Shown here: piece by piece, positions 9,481 to 17,923 of the stretch | Position numbering within the stretch: position 1 is the stretch's first letter | Layout: every line of letters starts with the position of its first letter | Assembly: GCF_026967925.1 (NCBI RefSeq) | Contig: NZ_JAPVBI010000001.1 | Coordinates: 1-64,000, forward strand | Direction of reading: 5' to 3' | Length of the DNA: 64,000 nt | Source of the DNA: Modestobacter sp. VKM Ac-2985 | GTDB taxonomy: Bacteria; Actinomycetota; Actinomycetes; Mycobacteriales; Geodermatophilaceae | Position numbers and translations under genes: made by a program | Notes under the pieces: generated by a model | Database searches by the model: none | Told to the model about the DNA's origin: nothing | What the model saw: only the letters and a program-made list of their open reading frames with translations

Positions 9481-11915
9481 GGCGGGGCGCCCTCCTCGGC
9501 CATGGTGCCGAGGGCGGCGTCGGGCTCCTCGTCGACCACCACGCCGGGCGGCCGGGACGGGTCCGGAGGGCGGGGGGTCGTCCAGGTGACCGTCGGCGGG
9601 GCACCGATCCCGAGCGCGATGTGCTCGGGCCTGATCGGCACCGCCGGCAGCGGCAGCCCGGTCGCCGCCCGGACGGCGGCGGCGACCACCGGCACCGCCG
9701 TCACCAGCGGCGGCTCCCCGACGCCCTTCCAGCCGTGCGGCATCCCCGGCTCGGGATCGGTGACGTAGGTGGAGACGATCTCGGGGGCGTCGACGATGGT
9801 GGGGATCAGGTAGTCCTGGAGGTCGGGGTTGGTGATCCGGCCGTCGATGACGACGACCTCCTCCATCAGGGCCAGCCCCATGCCCTGCACGATGCCGCCC
9901 TCGATCTGGCCGAGCAGCTGGGTCGGGTTGACCACCGTGCCGACGTCCTGGCAGGAGGCGATCTGCACGACGGTGACCAGCCCGAGCTCGACGTCCACGT
10001 CGACGACCGCCCGCTGGGCGGAGAAGCCGAAGCCCACGTACATCCGGGCCTCCGGCGAGCCCAGGGGGAACGTGTCCGGGTGCTGGAAGTGCTCGGTCGC
10101 CCGGAACGTCTGCCCGGGGGCCGCGGCGGCGACGGAGGTGAGCGGCTTCCCGGCCGCGCAGACCACCCCGTCGGCGATGGTCAGCTCGGCGGCGTCCAGG
10201 CCGTGCGCCCGGGCCAGCCGGCCGAGCAGCCGGTCGCGCACGGCGAGGCAGGCGCGATGGACCGCCGTCCCGGACGCCATGGTCTGCCGGGACGCCGACG
10301 TCGAGCCGGCCGAGGCGACCAGCGTGTCCGGCTGGGTGACCTCCACCGTGCTCGCGCCCAGCACGGTGCGGGCCACCTGCTCGGCGACGGTGACGAAGCC
10401 CTGGCCCACCTCGGCGCAGGCGGTGTGCACCGTGGCGTGGCCGTCGCAGAGGCTGACCTCCGCCGTCGACTCGTCCACGTGCCCCTCGCTGAACGCGAGG
10501 TTCTTGATCGACACCGCGTAGCCGATGCCCCGCCGCACCGTGCCGCCCTCGGCCGACCGGCCGACCCCACCGGGCGCCTTGCGGGCGGGCCCCTCGGGCA
10601 GCGGGAGGCGGGCGACCCCCTCGATCACCTCGCGCACCGGCGTGGGGGCGTCGAAGCGCTGCCCGAACGTGGCCACGTCACCGCGCTGCAGGGCGTTGCG
10701 CAGCCGGATCTCCACCGGGTCCAGCCCCAGGGCGGAGGCGAGCGCGTCCAGCTGCGCCTCGTGCGCGAACGCCGCCTGCGGCACGCCGAACCCGCGCATC
10801 GCCCCGCAGGAGGGGTTGTTGGTGCGCACCGACCAGCCCTCGAACCGGCCGTTGTCCACCCGGTAGGGGCCCTGCAGCAGGGTGACGGTGTTGGTGATGA
10901 CGACGGGGGAGGTGCTGGCGTAGGCGCCGCCGTCGAGCAGCACCCGGCCCTCGACGCTGACGATCCGGCCGTCGGCGTCGGCGGAGTGCCGCAGCCAGAT
11001 GCTGCCCGGGTGGCGCTGGCGGTGGGCGAGGAAGGACTCCTCGCGGGTGTACTCGACCTTGACCGGCCGACCGGTGGCCAGGGCGAGCAGGCAGGCGTGG
11101 ACCTGCAGGGTGACGTCCTCGCGGCCACCGAACGCCCCGCCGACGCCGGCCAACCGCAGGTGCACCTTCTCCGGCGGCAGCCCGGTGGCCCAGCCGATCT
11201 GCCGCTGGTCCGAGTGCAGCCACTGGGTCGCCACGTCCAGTGCCACCCCGCCGTCCGGCGTCGGCCACGCCAACCCGGCCTCGGGGGCGAGGAAGGCAGG
11301 GTCCTGCATGCCGATCCGGTAGGTGTTCTCCACGGTCACCACGCCGCGGGCGTCCGGGTCGCCGCAGCTGTAGGCGACGTGCCGGTAGACGTTGCCGTCG
11401 GGGTGCACCGGGTCGGCGTCCCGGGCCAGCTCCGGGTCGGTGAGCGCCGGCAGCGGCTCGTAGTCGACCTCGATCGCCCGCAGGGCCCGGCGGGCGGTGG
11501 CGGCGTCGACCGCGGCGACCACCGCCACCGGCTCCCCGGCGTACCGGACGACCCGGTCGGCGAGCACCGGCTCGTCGCGCAGGGTCAGCCCGACGTGCAG
11601 GTCGCCGGGGACGTCGTCGGCGGTCAGCACGGCGTGCACGCCCGGCAGGGCGCGGGCGGCGGTGAGGTCGATCCGGGTGATCCGGGCGTGCGGGTGCGGC
11701 GAGCGCAGGGTGTCGCCGATCAGCATCCCCTCGGCGGCCAGGTCGCCGGCGTAGGAGAACTCCCCGCGCACCTTCGCCGGCCCGTCCGGCCGCCGCACGG
11801 AGGAACCGATTCCGCTGTGCGCCTGGCCCCGTCCAGAGGCTCGCCCCGAGCCGGCGAGGGGTGAGGAGGACGGGGTCCTCCCACCGATCCCGCTGGGGGC
11901 CCCTCCGCCGTTCAC
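9471..11915 (-). CDS. Xanthine dehydrogenase family, molybdopterin-binding large subunit
   Basis: An 814-residue subunit carrying the molybdenum cofactor and substrate pocket. Family landmarks are SPHPHARI (72-79), GGAFGGRED (259-267), the AEVGQGFVTVAEQ cofactor segment, and KGVGEPP near the C-terminus with the expected catalytic glutamate. The GTG at 11915 overlaps the stop of the FeS subunit gene (GTGA). The N-terminus is longer than usual: SGIG at 8-11 recurs as SGIG at 34-37, bracketing a 26-residue Ser/Gly/Arg-rich insertion before the normal start of the fold (RRPDGPAKVRGEF). In purine degraders this enzyme oxidises hypoxanthine and xanthine to urate; a related substrate is possible. 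Confidence 0.92.
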   Translation of the reverse strand: MNGGGAPSGIGGRTPSSSPLAGSGRASGRGQAHSGIGSSVRRPDGPAKVRGEFSYAGDLAAEGMLIGDTLRSPHPHARITRIDLTAARALPGVHAVLTADDVPGDLHVGLTLRDEPVLADRVVRYAGEPVAVVAAVDAATARRALRAIEVDYEPLPALTDPELARDADPVHPDGNVYRHVAYSCGDPDARGVVTVENTYRIGMQDPAFLAPEAGLAWPTPDGGVALDVATQWLHSDQRQIGWATGLPPEKVHLRLAGVGGAFGGREDVTLQVHACLLALATGRPVKVEYTREESFLAHRQRHPGSIWLRHSADADGRIVSVEGRVLLDGGAYASTSPVVITNTVTLLQGPYRVDNGRFEGWSVRTNNPSCGAMRGFGVPQAAFAHEAQLDALASALGLDPVEIRLRNALQRGDVATFGQRFDAPTPVREVIEGVARLPLPEGPARKAPGGVGRSAEGGTVRRGIGYAVSIKNLAFSEGHVDESTAEVSLCDGHATVHTACAEVGQGFVTVAEQVARTVLGASTVEVTQPDTLVASAGSTSASRQTMASGTAVHRACLAVRDRLLGRLARAHGLDAAELTIADGVVCAAGKPLTSVAAAAPGQTFRATEHFQHPDTFPLGSPEARMYVGFGFSAQRAVVDVDVELGLVTVVQIASCQDVGTVVNPTQLLGQIEGGIVQGMGLALMEEVVVIDGRITNPDLQDYLIPTIVDAPEIVSTYVTDPEPGMPHGWKGVGEPPLVTAVPVVAAAVRAATGLPLPAVPIRPEHIALGIGAPPTVTWTTPRPPDPSRPPGVVVDEEPDAALGTMAEEGAPPGP
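11805..11895 (-). repeat. 78-bp in-frame insertion bracketed by a 13-bp direct repeat
   Basis: ACCGATTCCGCTG (11805-11817) recurs as ACCGATCCCGCTG (11883-11895), one mismatch, exactly 78 bases (26 codons) away. The bracketed sequence includes the complementary-looking CCCCGTCC/GGACGGGG and GGCTCGCCCC/GGCGAGGGG blocks, so it is itself palindromic. It encodes only low-complexity residues and lies just before the conserved fold of the dehydrogenase large subunit. Confidence 0.7.
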
Positions 11916-12421
11916 GGGGCCTCCTGCTGGCGGCGGGTGCGGGCGGCGGCCTCGACCGCGGCGACGATCCGGCCGTAGCCGGTGCAGCGGCACAGGTTGC
12001 CGTAGAGGGCCGCCTCGATCTCGGTGCGGGTCGGGTCCGGGTTCGTCTCCAGCAGCTCGGTCGCCGCGGTGACGAAGCCGGCGGTGCAGATGCCGCACTG
12101 CACGGCGCCCTCGGCCAGGAAGGCCTCCTGCACGTCGGACAGCTCGCCGTCCGGCCCGCCGATCGAGGCGATCGTCGCCACGCTGCCGCCCGCTGCGGTG
12201 GCCGCCGGTACCAGGCAGGCGCAGAGCACGTGCGGCGCCCCGTCGCCGAGGTCGGCGCGCACGGCGCAGGCCCCGCACCGGCCGTGCGCGCAGCCGGTCT
12301 TCGGGCCGCGCACGCCGAGCCGATCGCGCAGCACGGTGAGCAGCGACTCCGACCAGCGGGCGGTCACCTCGTGCCGCACGCCGTCGACGGTCAGCTCGAA
12401 GGCCACCTCGTCGGGGGTCAT
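11912..12421 (-). CDS. Xanthine dehydrogenase family, [2Fe-2S] subunit
   Basis: A 169-residue electron-transfer subunit binding two [2Fe-2S] clusters. The plant-ferredoxin-like N-terminal cluster is ligated by Cys44, Cys49, Cys52 and a Cys at 67 or 69 (GCAHGRCGAC ... LCACL); the C-terminal helical cluster by Cys109, Cys112, Cys144 and Cys146 (QCGICTAGF ... NLCRCTGYG). Both sets are intact. It overlaps both neighbours by four bases (ATGA with the FAD subunit, GTGA with the large subunit), so the three subunits are made in step. Confidence 0.95.
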   Translation of the reverse strand: MTPDEVAFELTVDGVRHEVTARWSESLLTVLRDRLGVRGPKTGCAHGRCGACAVRADLGDGAPHVLCACLVPAATAAGGSVATIASIGGPDGELSDVQEAFLAEGAVQCGICTAGFVTAATELLETNPDPTRTEIEAALYGNLCRCTGYGRIVAAVEAAARTRRQQEAP

Positions 12422-13245
12422 GCCGCCGCCCCCTGCGCGCGGGTGACGAGTCGGACGGTGAGCACGCCGAGGGCGTGCCGGCGGTAGGCGGCCGAGGCGA
12501 TGGTGTCCTCCGGTGGGTCGACGGCGGCAGCGACGGCGGCCCGCAGGTCCTCAGCGGTCGCCCGGTGCGCGAACAGGGCGGTCGCGGCGGTGTCCACGGC
12601 GTCGGCGCGCAGCGGGGTGGGGCCGGCGTTGCCGAACGCCAGCCGGACGGCGCCGTCCCGGCAGGTGATCGCAACGCTGACGGTGGCCACGAACTGGGCG
12701 TTGCGCCGGCCGACCTTGGCGTAGTCGGCGAAGCCGGTGGGCACCGGCAGCCGGACGGCGGTGAGCAGCTCGTCCTCGGCCAGCCGGGTGCGGCCGGGGG
12801 CGGTGACGAACCCGTCGAAGGGGACGACGCGGGTGCCGGTCGCCGAGGTGAGCTCCAGCGTCGCCCCGCCGGCCAGCAGGGTGGGCAGCAGGTTCCGGTA
12901 GGGCAGCGCGCTCACCACGTTGCCCCCGATCGTGGCCTCCGTGCGCACCAGCGGGGTGCCCAGCGAGGACGCCGCCGCCCGCAGCCCGGCGTCGGGCGCG
13001 CCGGTGAGGGCCGCGACCGGGGTGCCGGCGCCGATGACCAGCTCGCCGCCGACCGTCGTCGTCCCGCGCAGGGCACCGACCCGGCGCAGCGACACGAAGC
13101 CGGCCGCCCTCCGGTTGCGCCACAGCAGGTCCGGCATCACCTCGGTGCCCCCGGCGACGACGATCGCGTCCGGGCGGTCGGCCAGGGCGGTCAGGGCCTC
13201 CCCGACGGTCTCGGGGAGGGCGAAACAGGGTGCAGCGAGGAGCAC
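12418..13245 (-). CDS. Xanthine dehydrogenase family, FAD-binding subunit
   Basis: A subunit of about 275 residues that passes electrons from the FeS centres to the final acceptor through FAD. The FAD contact motifs AGGTEVMPDLLWRN and TIGGNVVSALPYRNLLPTLLAGGA are clear. I chose the GTG at 13245 (VLLAAPCFALPETVGEAL) because GAGG lies six bases upstream and it gives the usual N-terminus; GTGs at 13278 and 13327-13329 are in frame and would extend it, the last overlapping the divergent promoter region. First gene of the three-subunit operon. Confidence 0.92.
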   Translation of the reverse strand: MLLAAPCFALPETVGEALTALADRPDAIVVAGGTEVMPDLLWRNRRAAGFVSLRRVGALRGTTTVGGELVIGAGTPVAALTGAPDAGLRAAASSLGTPLVRTEATIGGNVVSALPYRNLLPTLLAGGATLELTSATGTRVVPFDGFVTAPGRTRLAEDELLTAVRLPVPTGFADYAKVGRRNAQFVATVSVAITCRDGAVRLAFGNAGPTPLRADAVDTAATALFAHRATAEDLRAAVAAAVDPPEDTIASAAYRRHALGVLTVRLVTRAQGAAA

Positions 13246-13343
13246 GCGGGGCCTCGACTTCCGTGATGGGACGGTCACGGTAGCCCCGTCGTGTCTCGTG
13301 CAGATGACGGGTGGTGCGCTGTTCGACACATGAGGTGGGCAAG

Positions 13344-14726
13344 ATGCGCGGCGTGCAGACCGCTGACCTGCTCGTGCACGACGCCGAGCTGATCGCCACC
13401 GTCGACGACGCCCGCCGCGAGCTCGCCGGAGGGTGGGTCGCGATCACCGACGGCGTGGTCAGCGGCCTGGGCGGCCCGGGCGACCCGCAGCCGCCCGCCG
13501 TCCGCCGGGTCGACGCCCGCGGCTGCCTGGTCACGCCGGGGCTGGTGAACACCCATCACCACCTGTACCAGAACCTGACCCGCGCCTACGCCCCCGCGCT
13601 CACCGGTGGGCTGTTCGAGTGGCTGGTGACGCTGTACCCGCTGTGGGCCCGCCTCGACGAGGAGGCGGCCCACGTCAGCGCGTTCGTCGGCCTCGCCGAG
13701 CTGGCGCTCTCCGGCGGCACGACGTCGACCGACCACCTGTACGTGCACCCGCGCGGCGCCGGTGACCTGATCTCCGCCGAGGTGGCCGCGGCCCGGGAGC
13801 TCGGCGTCCGGTTCTCACCCACCCGCGGGTCGATGTCGCTCTCCGTCAAGGACGGCGGCTTGCCACCGGATGCGGTGGTCCAGGACGACGAGGAGGTCCT
13901 GGCCGACTCGCAGCGGCTGGTCCAGGCACACCACGACCCATCCCCCACCGCGATGACCCGGATCGCACTGGCGCCCTGCTCGCCGTTCAGCGTCTCCACC
14001 GACCTGATGCGCCGCACGGCGGAGCTGGCCGAGTCCCTCGACGTCCGGCTGCACACCCACCTCGCCGAGACCCAGGACGAGGACGCCTTCTGCCTGGCGG
14101 CCTTCGGCCGGCGTCCGGTCGACTACCTCGAAGACGTCGGCTGGATGACCGATCGGACGTGGCTCGCGCACGTGGTCTGGCCGGACGCGGGTGAGGTCGC
14201 CCGGCTCGGTGCGGCCCGGGTCGGGGCGGCGCACTGTCCCTCGTCGAACATGATCCTGGGCAGCGGTCTGGCACCGGTGGCCGAGCTGCGGGCGGCCGGC
14301 GCACCGGTCGGGCTGGGGGTGGACGGCTCGGCGTCGGCAGACTCCGCGTCGCTGTGGCTGGAGGCCCGCACCGCGATGCTGCAGGGCAAGCTCCGGCACG
14401 GCGCGGCGGCGATGTCGGCACGCGACGCGCTGGAGATCGCCACCCGCGGCGGCGCGGCCTGCCTGGGCCGGGCCGGTGAGATCGGCGAGCTGTCCCTCGG
14501 CGCCTGCGGTGACCTCGCGATCTGGTCACTGGAGGGCGTGCCGTTCGCCGGCGCGCTGTCCGACCCGGTGGAGGCCTGGCTCCGCTGCGGCCCGGTGTCC
14601 GCGCGGCACACCGTCGTCGCGGGGCGCTTCGTGGTGGAGGACGGCGCTGTCGTGCACCCCGGGCTCGAGGAGCAGCTCGCCGTCCACCGGCGGGTGTCCC
14701 AGCGGATGCAGGCCCCGCTGGGCTGA
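13344..14726 (+). CDS. 8-oxoguanine deaminase-like amidohydrolase
   Basis: A 460-residue metal-dependent deaminase of the TrzA/AtzA-guanine deaminase superfamily. Metal ligands are visible in NTHHHLYQNLTR (residues 69-80), HTHLAETQDED and VGLGVDGSASAD; the ALAPCSPFSVS block matches enzymes shown to deaminate 8-oxoguanine to urate. Guanine or another aromatic base is an alternative substrate. It diverges from the xanthine dehydrogenase genes and would feed the same pathway. The ATG at 13344 follows AGGTGGG; an upstream GTG at 13311 is less likely. Confidence 0.88.
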   Translation: MRGVQTADLLVHDAELIATVDDARRELAGGWVAITDGVVSGLGGPGDPQPPAVRRVDARGCLVTPGLVNTHHHLYQNLTRAYAPALTGGLFEWLVTLYPLWARLDEEAAHVSAFVGLAELALSGGTTSTDHLYVHPRGAGDLISAEVAAARELGVRFSPTRGSMSLSVKDGGLPPDAVVQDDEEVLADSQRLVQAHHDPSPTAMTRIALAPCSPFSVSTDLMRRTAELAESLDVRLHTHLAETQDEDAFCLAAFGRRPVDYLEDVGWMTDRTWLAHVVWPDAGEVARLGAARVGAAHCPSSNMILGSGLAPVAELRAAGAPVGLGVDGSASADSASLWLEARTAMLQGKLRHGAAAMSARDALEIATRGGAACLGRAGEIGELSLGACGDLAIWSLEGVPFAGALSDPVEAWLRCGPVSARHTVVAGRFVVEDGAVVHPGLEEQLAVHRRVSQRMQAPLG

Positions 14727-14739
14727 GCGGGCGCCGGGG

Positions 14740-15543
14740 TCAGGTGGACAGCGCGCCGCGGACCACCGAGACGCCGGAGTGCGTCGGGTCGCCGTCGAGC
14801 GGCTCGACCGAGACGTCGACCAGCGGGTACGCGGAGAGGTCGATGCCGTCGGGCAGCCGCAGCACGGTCGCGCCCTGCTGGACGATGCCGACCGGCACCA
14901 TCCGCTGGGCGTCGGCCTGCAGCAGCCACACCTCGTAGTAGGCGCCGTCCAGCGCTGGCACGTCGAGGTCGACCTGCAGCTCGCGGACCCCACTGCGTTC
15001 CCGGACCTCAGCCGTGCCCGAGGCGATCTGCTCCGGCAGCGGGTCGAGCCCCGCCTGGGCCACCACGGCGCCGCCTGCCCCGTCCTGGGTGGCCGCGACC
15101 GCCCCGGCGCCGATGAGGCCACCCACGAGCACGGCAGCGGCCAGCGGGAGCCACCGGGCCGCCGGCCCGCGGGCCGACCGCGACCGGAAGGGCAGCACGG
15201 TGGACCCGGCCGGTTCGGGATCGACCGTTTCGGCCGTCGCTGTTTCGGCCTGAGCCGGCCGGGGCATGGGGATCCCGCGCGACAGTCCGGCCTCGATCTC
15301 GGCCGGACGAGGCGAGACCGCGACCCCGGTCGCGGCGGCGATGGCTGCCCACACCTGAGGGGGTGGGGCCACCGCCTGACGCGGCGTGGCCAGCGCGGGG
15401 ACGGCGAGGACGTCGACGCTTCGCCGGAGCGAGGCGACCTCCCGCTCGCACTCGGCGCAGTCATCCAGGTGCGCGGCGCACTCGGGCGGCGGCTGCTCGC
15501 CGAGGGCGGCCAGCGCCAGCTCGTCAGGATCGCAGTGCTGCAC
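14740..15543 (-). CDS. RskA-like anti-sigma factor
   Basis: A 267-residue single-pass membrane protein. The N-terminal zinc-binding anti-sigma motif His25-xxx-Cys29-xx-Cys32 is visible, followed by a Pro/Ala-rich linker, a membrane helix at about 133-152 (WLPLAAAVLVGGLIGAGAVA), and an extracytoplasmic RskA-type domain (YYEVWLLQADAQRMVPVG ... LPDGIDL). It should hold the sigma factor encoded just upstream and release it after cleavage. The genes overlap by 20 bases, typical of co-made sigma/anti-sigma pairs. Confidence 0.9.
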   Translation of the reverse strand: MQHCDPDELALAALGEQPPPECAAHLDDCAECEREVASLRRSVDVLAVPALATPRQAVAPPPQVWAAIAAATGVAVSPRPAEIEAGLSRGIPMPRPAQAETATAETVDPEPAGSTVLPFRSRSARGPAARWLPLAAAVLVGGLIGAGAVAATQDGAGGAVVAQAGLDPLPEQIASGTAEVRERSGVRELQVDLDVPALDGAYYEVWLLQADAQRMVPVGIVQQGATVLRLPDGIDLSAYPLVDVSVEPLDGDPTHSGVSVVRGALST

Positions 15544-16171
15544 CGTCCACCTCCAACCGATCTCGCAGGCGCTCCAGAGTGCGTCTGATGTGGCTCTTCA
15601 CGGTGCCCAGCGGGATGCCGGTGCGTGCCGCGATCTGTGCGTGGGTCAGGTCTTCGAAGAACGCGAGCTCGATGATGCTTCGTTGTGGCTGGCCGATCCG
15701 GTTCAACTCGCCCAGCAGGAGCACGCGGTCGGCCACCTCGGCGGCCAGCTCGCTGCCGGGACCGGCCGTCGGGGCCGAGCGGGCCTCGCTCGTGGCCGCC
15801 TCGGTCGAGCGACGCTGCCGTTCCCGCTTGGCCCAGGTGTCGGCGATCTTGTGTCGGCACACCCCCACCAGCCAGGCCGGGAGTGCCCCCTGGTCGGGAC
15901 GGTAGCGGCTGCGTCCGGTCCAGGCCGAGATGAAGGTCTGCTGGGTGACGTCCTCGGCGTCGGGGCCGGGCCCGAAGGCCCGCACCGCCATGCCGTGCAC
16001 CTGCGCCGCCCACCGCTCGTAGGCCCACGCGAGGGCCTGCTCATCGCCGTCGACGAAGCGCCGGGCGACCTCGATGTCGTCCGGCTCGGCGCCCTGGTGC
16101 ACCGAGCCCTGGGTGGTGGGCACGTCAGCGACCGTACCCAGTGGCGGCCGACGGACGGCCAGGAGGCTCAT
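15524..16171 (-). CDS. sigK: ECF sigma factor, SigK-like
   Basis: A 215-residue extracytoplasmic-function sigma factor. Region 2 (FVDGDEQALAWAYERW ... DAEDVTQQTFISAW) covers about residues 40-110; region 4 with its helix-turn-helix (LTHAQIAARTGIPLGTVKSHI) covers about 160-210. The ATG at 16171 overlaps the TGA of the sortase gene (ATGA), so it is translated in the surface-protein operon it may control. In mycobacteria SigK/RskA govern secreted fasciclin-type proteins; here the likely targets are the DUF4397 genes and the sortase, by inference. Confidence 0.9.
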   Translation of the reverse strand: MSLLAVRRPPLGTVADVPTTQGSVHQGAEPDDIEVARRFVDGDEQALAWAYERWAAQVHGMAVRAFGPGPDAEDVTQQTFISAWTGRSRYRPDQGALPAWLVGVCRHKIADTWAKRERQRRSTEAATSEARSAPTAGPGSELAAEVADRVLLLGELNRIGQPQRSIIELAFFEDLTHAQIAARTGIPLGTVKSHIRRTLERLRDRLEVDGAALRS

Positions 16172-16863
16172 GGGAGGGGTTCGGCAACGACGACCACGTT
16201 GTCGCGATAGCTGCGGATCTCCGGGATGAACGGACCACCGCAGGTGACGAGCACCAGCCGAGGCGGGCCCTCCCGGCCGAAGATGGTGTCCAGCGGCAGG
16301 ACCTCCTTGGTGATCACCTCGCGGGAGACCACCTGCCAGCGGGTCTCCGCGCCGTTCGCACCGGTGACGACGACGACGTCACCGACCTCGGTGCTGCGCA
16401 GCGGGGCCAGGGCGCCCAGCCCCTGCTCCCGGTCGTCGACGTGCCCGGCGAGCACCGCCGAGCCGTCGTCCCCTGGTACCGGACCGAACCTGTACCAGCC
16501 CACGCGGTCGACGTCCTCCGGCAGCTCCATCTGCCCGTCCGGGGCGACCCCCACCGGGTCCAGCGGGGCGTCCACCCCCTGGGCCGGCAGGCTGACCCGG
16601 ACCGGCGCCGGGACCGGTGCGGCCACGGTGGGCGCCGCGTCCCGGGTGGTCACCGGCGGGAGGTCGAGTGCAGGCGCCGACGGCGGCACCGCCCCGGAGG
16701 GGGACGGTGCCGCCGACGACGGTGCCGGCGTCGACGGCGGTGCGTCGATCGCCTGCTCCACCGTGACGCCCGCCGTCGCGTCGGGTCGGGTCAGCGCCCA
16801 GGTGATCGGTGTCCCGATCGCCAGGACGAGGCCCAGGACCAACACGACGACGGAGCTGCGCAC
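16168..16863 (-). CDS. Class F sortase
   Basis: A 231-residue transpeptidase with an N-terminal membrane anchor (residues 4-24), a long Pro/Ala/Ser-rich spacer (about 40-90) and a C-terminal sortase barrel. The catalytic triad is intact: His141 (AGHVDD), Cys208 (LVTCGGPF) and Arg220 (SYRDNVVV). Class F sortases are widespread in actinobacteria and attach proteins to the cell wall. It starts at a GTG 26 bases after the upstream DUF4397 gene, the probable substrate or partner, and its stop overlaps the sigma-factor start. Confidence 0.9.
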   Translation of the reverse strand: MRSSVVVLVLGLVLAIGTPITWALTRPDATAGVTVEQAIDAPPSTPAPSSAAPSPSGAVPPSAPALDLPPVTTRDAAPTVAAPVPAPVRVSLPAQGVDAPLDPVGVAPDGQMELPEDVDRVGWYRFGPVPGDDGSAVLAGHVDDREQGLGALAPLRSTEVGDVVVVTGANGAETRWQVVSREVITKEVLPLDTIFGREGPPRLVLVTCGGPFIPEIRSYRDNVVVVAEPLP

Positions 16864-16889
16864 GGTGGTGTCTCTGCCTCTCGGTCGGG

Positions 16890-17711
16890 TCAGACCCGGC
16901 TGGTGGCGTACTTGCGGCCGGCGAACGCGGCGGCGGCGAGGCCGGCCACGGTCAGGCCGACCAGCGGCGCCGGCATGCCCTCGTCAGCGGCCAGGCCGGC
17001 CGAGCCACCGGGGACGCCGCTCGGGGCGGACGCCCCGGCCTCGACGGTCTGGTTGGCGAGCTCGTAACCCGCCTCCTCGGAACCCCACGCGTAGACGATC
17101 GTGCTGGCGCCCTCGGCCACGGTCAGGTCGGCCGGGCCGATCGCCACGGTGTCGGTGCCGGCGAGCACCACGTCGGCGCTCACGTCGCCGGCCGGGACGG
17201 TGACCGACTCCTCGTTCGGGTTGGTCAGCCCGTCGATGACGACCTCGCCACCGGCCCGGACGTCGACGGCAGGCGCCGCAGCCACGTGGCGCACGGTGAG
17301 CCGACCCTCGCCCGCGGGGACCGCGGAGGTGTCGTTCACGAAGGGGGTGAGCTCCGGGGCGCCGGCCGCGTTGAGGTGGGCGACCACGGTGGCGTTCGCG
17401 CCGGCCGGGATCTGCACGTCCTCGAGGCTGATCGCGACCTCGGCGGACTCCGGGTCGGCGCCGGCCGGGTAGACCGTCAGGTCGTACTCGCCGCCGGGCA
17501 GCGTGAGCGGTCCGCCCAGGGTCCCCGGCTGGAAGTCGGAGATGAGCTCCTCACCGTTGGCGTACACGTCCACCGGGGTCTCCGGGACGGCGTGCAGGAC
17601 CGAGACGGTCGCGGTGTCGTGCGTGTCGGCCAGCGCGGGGGTGGCCGCGAAGAGCAGGGCGAACGCGCCGGTGGCCCCGGCTGTCAGGGCGATCGGTCGG
17701 GTCTTGTTCAC
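16890..17711 (-). CDS. DUF4397 surface protein, copy A
   Basis: A 273-residue secreted protein: signal peptide (NKTRPIALTAGATGAFALLF..ALA), two DUF4397 beta-sandwich repeats (VSVLHAVPETPVDVYANGE and LTVRHVAAAPAVDVRAGGE), then a C-terminal membrane helix and a short basic tail (GRKYATSRV). This C-terminal layout resembles a cell-wall sorting signal, but no LPxTG is present; the residues before the helix are DEGMPAPLVG. The GTG at 17711 follows GGAAGGA at a good distance. It is about 75-80 per cent identical to copy B and lies directly upstream of the sortase. Confidence 0.87.
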   Translation of the reverse strand: MNKTRPIALTAGATGAFALLFAATPALADTHDTATVSVLHAVPETPVDVYANGEELISDFQPGTLGGPLTLPGGEYDLTVYPAGADPESAEVAISLEDVQIPAGANATVVAHLNAAGAPELTPFVNDTSAVPAGEGRLTVRHVAAAPAVDVRAGGEVVIDGLTNPNEESVTVPAGDVSADVVLAGTDTVAIGPADLTVAEGASTIVYAWGSEEAGYELANQTVEAGASAPSGVPGGSAGLAADEGMPAPLVGLTVAGLAAAAFAGRKYATSRV

Positions 17712-17780
17712 GATGACGTTCCTTCCGTTGGACTGCACTGTCGTCTCGGGCTTCCTGCCCATCCCCGGTCGGGGATCCAC

Positions 17781-17810
17781 CTGATCCAGATCTGGAATTC
17801 GTCGGATCAG
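17781..17810. promoter_or_regulatory. AT-rich nested dyad upstream of DUF4397 copy A
   Basis: Outer arms CTGATCC (17781-17787) and GGATCAG (17804-17810) enclose the perfect palindrome TCCAGATCTGGA (17785-17796). A second small stem, ATCCCC-GGTC-GGGGAT, lies at 17761-17776. It is between the two DUF4397 copies, so it could end transcription of copy B or act as an operator for copy A. It has no equivalent upstream of copy B. Confidence 0.4.
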
Positions 17811-17868
17811 CGCGTCAGCGCCGTGACCAGGCCGTGCGTGGCCCGCCGTCGCATCGGGCCGGGGCAGC

Positions 17869-17900
17869 GCCCAGGACCAACACGACGGCGGAGCCGCGCA
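17869..17900 (-). pseudogene. Relic of the 5' end of the sortase gene
   Basis: These 32 bases match the start of the class F sortase gene (16831-16862) with three mismatches, and on the minus strand would read LRGSAVVLVLG against the sortase RSSVVVLVLG. The start codon and everything after about ten codons are missing. The match continues into the spacer that precedes the sortase, so this is the truncated edge of a duplicated DUF4397-sortase unit. Confidence 0.8.
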
Positions 17901-17923
17901 GGGTGTCTCTGCTCTCGGTCGGG

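Noticed and set aside
13276-13329. Longer N-terminus for the FAD subunit of the dehydrogenase
   Set aside because: GTGs at 13278 and 13329 are in frame, but the extra residues do not resemble the family and the better ribosome-binding site precedes 13245; not fully excluded.
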